Both the position numbers and the translations under genes were made by a program. Below, piece by piece: positions 59,130-64,000 of a stretch of 64,000 bases of DNA; the first letter of the stretch is position 1, and each line of letters starts with the position of its first letter. The notes below the pieces were generated by a model. The model did no database searches. It was not told the DNA's origin and saw only the letters and a list, made by a program, of their open reading frames with translations. The DNA is from Azoarcus sp031556475 (GTDB lineage: Bacteria > Pseudomonadota > Gammaproteobacteria > Burkholderiales > Rhodocyclaceae): the NCBI GenBank assembly GCA_031556475.1, contig JAVBSY010000002.1, positions 1 through 64,000 of the forward strand, read 5' to 3'.

Positions 59130-61702
59130 TGCGGGTTGCCTACTCCATTGTGATCAGGGAAAGAAGGGGAGTCCGCCGGAACTGCGGCATCTGGCGAGTC
59201 TGTGGCATTTCCCGGCACGGTGGAATCTTCCGGCGCTGTGGAATCCTGGAAGTCAGACATACTGGAGCGCCGCGCGGGCCAGCGGGACTCACCCAGCGTG
59301 GCAAGTCCTTTCATGCGCTCGCGCAGTTCGTCACTGACATCACGCACGTCTTGATCGGAACGAACGACACGCGGTGTGATAATCACCACGAGCTCGGTAC
59401 GTTCACGTTCGATAGTCGTTCCACCAAACAAATGACCGAGCACGGGCAGATCGTGCAGTATCGGCACCCCGGCCCGTTTATTGGAATTGTTATCGCGAAT
59501 GAGGCCGCCAAGAACCAATGTTTCACCCGAACGCACAGCGACCTTGCTGCTGATCTCGCGCTGCATGAAAGGACGCTGCTTCGTAGCTTCATCAATATCA
59601 GCACCGACATCGGTCACGGACTGCAAGATTTCCATGGTCACGATGTTGCCGGCATTTACCGAGGGGATTACGTTGAGGGCAACCCCGGTGTCTTTGTATT
59701 GGATCGACGTAGAAATGACCCCACCATCGGTAACAGAGCTAGTACCCGTCTGCACGGGTTGCTGATTACCGACAATGATCGACGCAGGATGATTGTCGAG
59801 CACCATCAGCGATGGGCTAGAGATGACCTTGAGGAGCGATTTTTCAGCCAAGGCGTTGAGCACTGCTCGTATTTGCCCGGCAGGATTGAGAATGGAGTAG
59901 GAAAAGCCGGACGCGGCGGAAGCAAAAATGTCGCCTGCTGCCGCACCACCCTGCTTAAGAATGCCGATTCCTTTCCAATCGCTACGCATGTTGTTCTGGA
60001 AATACCATTGAAGGCCGTACTTGAGATCGTCACTGAGGGTGATTTCAACGATACTGGCTTCGATCAGAACCTGAACGGGAGCAATGTCGAGCCGGCGCAG
60101 GCTGTTTTCGATACGGTTGTATTCCTTTTTACTGCCGTAAATAAGGATGGCGTTGTTGATTTCGTCAGCAACGATACGCACATTGGGGCCGGCTGCAACC
60201 GTGGAAACGCCTGATGTACCTTCCGTACTACCCCGGCTGGTGTTACCCAAGGCACCACCACCAAGCATGCCCCCTCCACTCAGGCCACCACCAAAAGTGC
60301 CGACACCGCCACCGTAATTCCCGCTACCGAAACCACTACTGCCAAACCCGCTTACGCTACCCGTACCGCCACCCTGGCGGCCGAATGCGGAAGTAGAAGC
60401 GGAGGTTGTGGATAAACCAGGTGCGACACCCGTGGCACCGGTACCGGATTTGCCGCCATCCGAGCCGAAAATACCATTGAGCACGGTAGCAAGGTGCCGG
60501 GCTGAACCGTTCTGTACAGGGTAAATGTAAAGTTGAATGTCGTCGTCGCTATCGCTCGGACGGTCGAGCCGCTCGATCCAGGTGCGGGCCTGATCCAGGT
60601 AGCTGGCGCGCGGGGTAACGACGAGGATGCTGTTGAGCCGCTCAAGGGGCAGGATACGTACCGCACCATAGAGAGGGTTGCTCTCGGGTAACAACGCAGG
60701 CTGTGCGCCTTGGCCCTGCTGCGGAATACCCACACCGGGCCGTCCAGGAATAGCGGGCGTGGCAGCGGCAGCACCGCCGCCGGAAGAGGTCATCATGCGC
60801 AACGCAGCCTCGACTTCGGCCACTCTTGCGTATTTGAGCGGAAATACGCCGACGGACATGCCTTTGAGCAGATCGACGTCGAAAGTAGCGACGAGGTCGA
60901 GCCAGCCTTCAATCTGAGTCCGGGTACCGGCAAGAATCAGAAGATTGCGCAATGTATCGACACGGACGATGGCTTCACCAGGGGCAACGGGCCGTAGAAT
61001 TTCAGCCATCTCGGCAGCGCCGACGAATTCGAGCGGAACGATGACCGTACCCATTCCAGGCGGCAGCGGGCCACTCCCGACCCGCCGAGGCGGGGAGACG
61101 ATCCCTCGAAGCACATCGGGCTTGCCAATGTGGTAGACGCCGCGGCTGTCACGGGCAAGCACGATGCCGTTGGCCTGGAGGGTAGCTTCGAGCAGCAACA
61201 GAATCTGGTCGGGCGGAATGGGCGAGCGAGTCGATAGCGTAATTGTGCCGGCCACAGGCGGATGAATGACGTAATCGGCCTTGACGATCTCGTCGAACAC
61301 AACATGCACGACTTCGGTAACAGGCGCCTCTTCGAAGCGAAGCGCGGTGGCCGGACCAGCGATGGCAGCGGTACGAGGCGCGGGTGCGAGAACACGGTCG
61401 TTTCCACGCAAAATGCGCGGTTCGCTATCGGATGCGGAACGAGCGGAATCAGACTCAGCCGCGGGGGAGGTCTGCGCTGTAGACGAGGCCCCACGTGCGA
61501 CAGGAGGAGCAACCGTTTTGATGACGGCTTCGCGCACAGGCGCGGGATCCTGCGATACGGACGGCGAGTTGCCTGCTGCGGCCCCCTCTGCATGCGCGGC
61601 ACGAACAGCCCACCCAGCAACCGTAGCAAGGAGAAAACCGACAAGCACCAGGCACGAAAAAGCTGGCCGCTGAGACGGGAGAAAGTACGAGAGTCTATTC
61701 AT
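59126..61702 (-). CDS. gspD: Type II secretion secretin GspD
   Basis: GspD forms the outer-membrane channel. The 858 residues have a signal sequence, a Ser/Ala-rich linker to about 115, N0 (ALRFEEAPVTEVVHVVFDEIV), N1-N3 domains, and a secretin domain from about 545 with VLIEASIVEITLSDDLKYGL, SSPSLMVLDNHPASIIVGNQ, GVALNVIPSV and ETLVLGGLIRDN. An 80-residue glycine/serine-rich insert lies inside N3 (about 413-496). An acidic Ser/Pro tail ends the protein. Gene order L-M-N-D matches xps-type systems. Confidence 0.95.
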   Translation of the reverse strand: MNRLSYFLPSQRPAFSCLVLVGFLLATVAGWAVRAAHAEGAAAGNSPSVSQDPAPVREAVIKTVAPPVARGASSTAQTSPAAESDSARSASDSEPRILRGNDRVLAPAPRTAAIAGPATALRFEEAPVTEVVHVVFDEIVKADYVIHPPVAGTITLSTRSPIPPDQILLLLEATLQANGIVLARDSRGVYHIGKPDVLRGIVSPPRRVGSGPLPPGMGTVIVPLEFVGAAEMAEILRPVAPGEAIVRVDTLRNLLILAGTRTQIEGWLDLVATFDVDLLKGMSVGVFPLKYARVAEVEAALRMMTSSGGGAAAATPAIPGRPGVGIPQQGQGAQPALLPESNPLYGAVRILPLERLNSILVVTPRASYLDQARTWIERLDRPSDSDDDIQLYIYPVQNGSARHLATVLNGIFGSDGGKSGTGATGVAPGLSTTSASTSAFGRQGGGTGSVSGFGSSGFGSGNYGGGVGTFGGGLSGGGMLGGGALGNTSRGSTEGTSGVSTVAAGPNVRIVADEINNAILIYGSKKEYNRIENSLRRLDIAPVQVLIEASIVEITLSDDLKYGLQWYFQNNMRSDWKGIGILKQGGAAAGDIFASAASGFSYSILNPAGQIRAVLNALAEKSLLKVISSPSLMVLDNHPASIIVGNQQPVQTGTSSVTDGGVISTSIQYKDTGVALNVIPSVNAGNIVTMEILQSVTDVGADIDEATKQRPFMQREISSKVAVRSGETLVLGGLIRDNNSNKRAGVPILHDLPVLGHLFGGTTIERERTELVVIITPRVVRSDQDVRDVSDELRERMKGLATLGESRWPARRSSMSDFQDSTAPEDSTVPGNATDSPDAAVPADSPSFPDHNGVGNPQ

Positions 61703-62502
61703 TGGGTAGTCAACGGTAATCCGTGCTGGGTACGACGCTCGGCACGCTGAGCGAGGCGATCGCGAACAAGCTCTTCAGCGCCTGGCGAAACGGAAGAAGA
61801 TGGTGGCGCCACGGCAGCCCCCGGTGTCGGCTTGGCCGCAGGCTGCACGGACGGAGGCCCCAAGGTGGCTCGGGATTTTGCACTGGTGCCAGATTTCGAC
61901 TCTGTGTCGGACGCGGGTTTCGAAATCGTAGAGGATGCTGTGTTGCTACCAGTTCCCACACCCGGGTTTGCTGCCGCCGCCGGTACTGCTGGAGCAGTAG
62001 CGGGTTTCGGCGCAGCAGCCAAAGGCTGCGCCGCAGACTGTCCAACCGCAGCATAAGCCAGGCGAAGCGTGCGGGTTTCGGCATCGCGGACCAGGACGAG
62101 GTTGCGCCCATCAATGGCCCGTAACGTCCATTCACCGATTTTTTCGCCAAAATGAACTCGTTTGGGTTTGGCGCCGCTAATGCTGACAATGGCGCCGCCC
62201 ATACCACCGCTGTCGAAAAGGCCGTAGAGGCGAATATCCTTAAAAGGATCGACAGCAGGCTCCTCAGCCTTTTCAGCGACGACAGGTGGAGGACGGCGAT
62301 TAGGTGAGAAAAGAGGCCGTTCCAGCGTTACCTGATAACTGCCGTGCGCGGCGAAATCCAGCCCGTTTGCGGGGATGGTGAGATCGGGCGCCACTGCGGC
62401 GGGGGACACCCAGCGACTGGCCCCACCAAGCCAGAGCGCGGCAAGCACCAGCAAGAGTGCGGCATCAACGGCACCGAGCGCGATAGTCGAGATTCCTTTC
62501 AT
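61699..62502 (-). CDS. gspN: Type II secretion protein, XpsN/GspC-like
   Basis: The 267-residue bitopic protein has one membrane helix (about 8-28), then an HR-type domain with DIRLYGLFDSGGMGGAIV, VHFGEKIGEWTLRAIDG and LVLVRDAETRTLRL, as in GspC and XpsN. A long Ala/Pro/Ser tail follows (from about 155) to RDRLAQRAERR. In the known xps order K-L-M-N-D it stands where XpsN bridges inner-membrane GspL/M to the secretin. It overlaps both neighbours by four bases. Confidence 0.8.
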   Translation of the reverse strand: MKGISTIALGAVDAALLLVLAALWLGGASRWVSPAAVAPDLTIPANGLDFAAHGSYQVTLERPLFSPNRRPPPVVAEKAEEPAVDPFKDIRLYGLFDSGGMGGAIVSISGAKPKRVHFGEKIGEWTLRAIDGRNLVLVRDAETRTLRLAYAAVGQSAAQPLAAAPKPATAPAVPAAAANPGVGTGSNTASSTISKPASDTESKSGTSAKSRATLGPPSVQPAAKPTPGAAVAPPSSSVSPGAEELVRDRLAQRAERRTQHGLPLTTQ

Positions 62503-63044
62503 GAGCGCACGTGCAGGACGAAAACGGTGATCTGGCAGGACATGCGCGGAGCAGCCCCATCTTTGGCGAGGCCAACAGACTGAAGAATCATGCTTTTCAC
62601 CGACAACACCGGCTTTTCGGCAGCCAGAGCGATAAGCGCTGCCTGCACAGCGGGCAGCATGCCTTCAAGCTGAAAAGAGATGGACAGGCGGTCGTAGCCT
62701 TTTTCAACCGTCGGCGCGAGTACCTGACTGCTGACCACGGTCAACCCGGCTTCTTCAAAAATTTTGCGGGCACGCTGTTGCGCGGCATTGCCGACCTGGG
62801 TAGCGTCTTGCCCCCCCGGGTAGGCGTACTGCTCCAAACGCCCCGCGGCAGCATTGGCGGCACTCTGGAGCTGATCGGCGGCATTCTGCAGGCCGAGCAG
62901 GCGAGCATAGCGTGGTTCAAGCTCGCCGAGCTTCTCCTCGGCCCAGTGGTGTTTATTGATAACCCAAGAAGCCACCAGCATCAACGGCAGAAAAAGAACA
63001 AGCACCGTGAGTGCGACACTGACCCGGGCGCGATCAAGCCTCAT
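62499..63044 (-). CDS. gspM: Type II secretion protein GspM (XpsM type)
   Basis: The 181-residue bitopic protein has a membrane helix at about 9-29 and a periplasmic helix-strand domain with ARKIFEEAGLTVVSSQVL and YDRLSISFQLEGMLPAVQAALIAL, the T2SSM_b pattern. GspM stabilises GspL at the inner membrane. It overlaps gspL by four bases and gspN by four. Confidence 0.88.
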   Translation of the reverse strand: MRLDRARVSVALTVLVLFLPLMLVASWVINKHHWAEEKLGELEPRYARLLGLQNAADQLQSAANAAAGRLEQYAYPGGQDATQVGNAAQQRARKIFEEAGLTVVSSQVLAPTVEKGYDRLSISFQLEGMLPAVQAALIALAAEKPVLSVKSMILQSVGLAKDGAAPRMSCQITVFVLHVRS

Positions 63045-64000
63045 TGAGCAGAGGCCTCCGCAGAGAAAGTGAACTCAATGGTGAAACTTTCTTTCACGGC
63101 ACCCTGCAGGCGGGTCGCGGCCGAAGGGGCACGCACATCGCGCAGTCCGGGATGAGCGCCCAGTGCCTGCATGAGGTTGGCGGAATTGTCCGTTTGCCCG
63201 GAAATACGGACAGTACTACCTTGGATATCCAGCCGCTGCAGGAACGTGTCGTCGGGCAGCAAACGGGTAACGAGTTCGAGAGCGGGCAGCGCATCGGCGC
63301 GGGTAGCGAAAATCTCGTTTACGGCAGCCAAACGCTCGCCAGAGACAACGAGTTGTTCGCGCATCTGAACCAAGGGCTGGACCTGGGCAAGCAGAGTGGA
63401 ATAGGCCGTACTGGCGTCAATTGCGCGCGCGCGTAACTGCGCCGTAGGCGTAACGGCAAGGGCGCCGAGAAGGAGAAACAAGAGTACCAGTAGCGCCACG
63501 ACGCCCCAGCGATTACGCGCCATGCGCCGCAGGCGAGGCGCTTCGCCATAGCCGGCAAAGAGGATCGGCGGGCACTCGGGCCAGTTGCAAATGGCCCAGG
63601 CTTCTGGTGTTGCACCGCTGGGGGTTTGTTCAAACTGTTGTAGATACTGCTCAAGCTGTGCGCGGGAAGCAAGGACCAGCTCGATCTCTCTCCGCCCACC
63701 GGACAAAGATCTGGCAGCGTACCCCCACAGCAGGTCGCCACCAACGAAGGGACTGGCGCCACGTGCATCAAATTCGACCGCTGCCGCCAACTCAGTTTCA
63801 GGCATAGCCGGGAGCGTAAGGCGGCGACGAAGGATTTTTTCTTCCGGAATTTCGCGAGCGGAAAACCGGACCGCTTTTACTGCCGCCTCCTTGCCGCGCG
63901 ATGCGTCAATGCGACGGTCGCCACGCCAGATCTCTTCGCTTCCGTCGATGCGGAGAAATCGTACTGGCTCGGCCGGTGTCAACCAAGCAAAAAACGGCCA
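63041..64000 (-). CDS. gspL: Type II secretion protein GspL/PilN-like, 5' truncated by window
   Basis: At least 319 residues are visible; the frame runs off the window end, so the start is missing. The N-terminal part has the GspL/PilM-like actin fold (RRRLTLPAMPETELAAAVEFDARGASPF). One membrane helix follows (about GVVALLVLLFLLLGALAV), then a PilN-type ferredoxin-like domain (EIFATRADALPALELVTRLLPDDTFLQRLDI). It couples the cytoplasmic ATPase GspE to the pseudopilus machinery. Genes gspE-K are expected just upstream, outside the window. Confidence 0.88.
   Translation of the reverse strand, partial: WPFFAWLTPAEPVRFLRIDGSEEIWRGDRRIDASRGKEAAVKAVRFSAREIPEEKILRRRLTLPAMPETELAAAVEFDARGASPFVGGDLLWGYAARSLSGGRREIELVLASRAQLEQYLQQFEQTPSGATPEAWAICNWPECPPILFAGYGEAPRLRRMARNRWGVVALLVLLFLLLGALAVTPTAQLRARAIDASTAYSTLLAQVQPLVQMREQLVVSGERLAAVNEIFATRADALPALELVTRLLPDDTFLQRLDIQGSTVRISGQTDNSANLMQALGAHPGLRDVRAPSAATRLQGAVKESFTIEFTFSAEASAQ

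Noticed and set aside
1..64000. CRISPR arrays, tRNA, rRNA, insertion sequences, prophage genes
   Set aside because: I looked for evenly spaced repeats, cloverleaf-type T-arms, transposase motifs and integrases and found none I could support.

Overview
The window reads as chromosomal DNA of a GC-rich betaproteobacterium. Supporting this are a canonical dcw cluster with meso-DAP-type MurE, an lpxC-secA flank with a divergent DUF721/DciA-like gene, a class A-type rnpB, a DiaA-YraN-DolP neighbourhood, an XpsN-type type II secretion order and a beta-type surface protein. The exact genus cannot be fixed by reading; Rhodocyclales or Nitrosomonadales is a guess.

Layout. 1-4.7 kb: purB, divergent apaG, a HigBA-like toxin-antitoxin cassette whose toxin carries a +1 frameshift, argJ and two tiny genes. 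The cassette lies between two exact 16-bp copies of the argJ 3' end. 4.7-26.4 kb: secA, a DciA-like gene, lpxC and the whole dcw cluster in the order mraZ-rsmH-ftsL-ftsI-murE-murF-mraY-murD-ftsW-murG-murC-ddlB-ftsQ-ftsA-ftsZ on the minus strand. Most junctions are ATGA/GTGA overlaps, and four 10-bp-spaced MraZ boxes lie in front of mraZ. 26.7-39.2 kb: rnpB, a small lipoprotein, pyrC, rsmI facing yraN-diaA-dolP, the recycling ligase mpl, then a plus-strand run of an uncharacterised gene, a TlpA-like thioredoxin, aroQ, accBC, prmA, a zinc-ribbon membrane protein and dgkA.

39.2-55.5 kb is accessory: surface polysaccharide genes mixed with a few housekeeping genes (slyB-like, PfkB kinase, HIT protein, apaH). 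The order reductase/epimerase, WecA/WbpL-like initiating transferase, WbpM-like dehydratase resembles wbpV-wbpL-wbpM of Pseudomonas. This suggests a QuiNAc- or FucNAc-type initiating sugar on undecaprenyl phosphate. Next comes a divergent 1281-residue protein joining a SAM methyltransferase, a beta-rich region, a coiled coil, a GT2 and a GT4-like transferase in one chain. An LpxL-like acyltransferase and a Wzm/Wzt ABC exporter with a long Wzt C-terminal domain follow. My main hypothesis is that the large protein combines chain extension and methyl capping for an ABC-exported O-antigen-like glycan, with the coiled coil as a possible length ruler, comparable to WbdA plus WbdD but on one polypeptide.

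55.5-64 kb: a periplasmic parvulin isomerase, a very abundant-looking exported surface-layer-like protein with a strong terminator, and the distal part of a type II secretion operon (gspL, gspM, gspN/C-like, gspD) ending in a translationally coupled lipoprotein that could be a pilotin. The surface protein is a reasonable but untested candidate substrate. No tRNA, rRNA, CRISPR array, insertion sequence or prophage was recognised.
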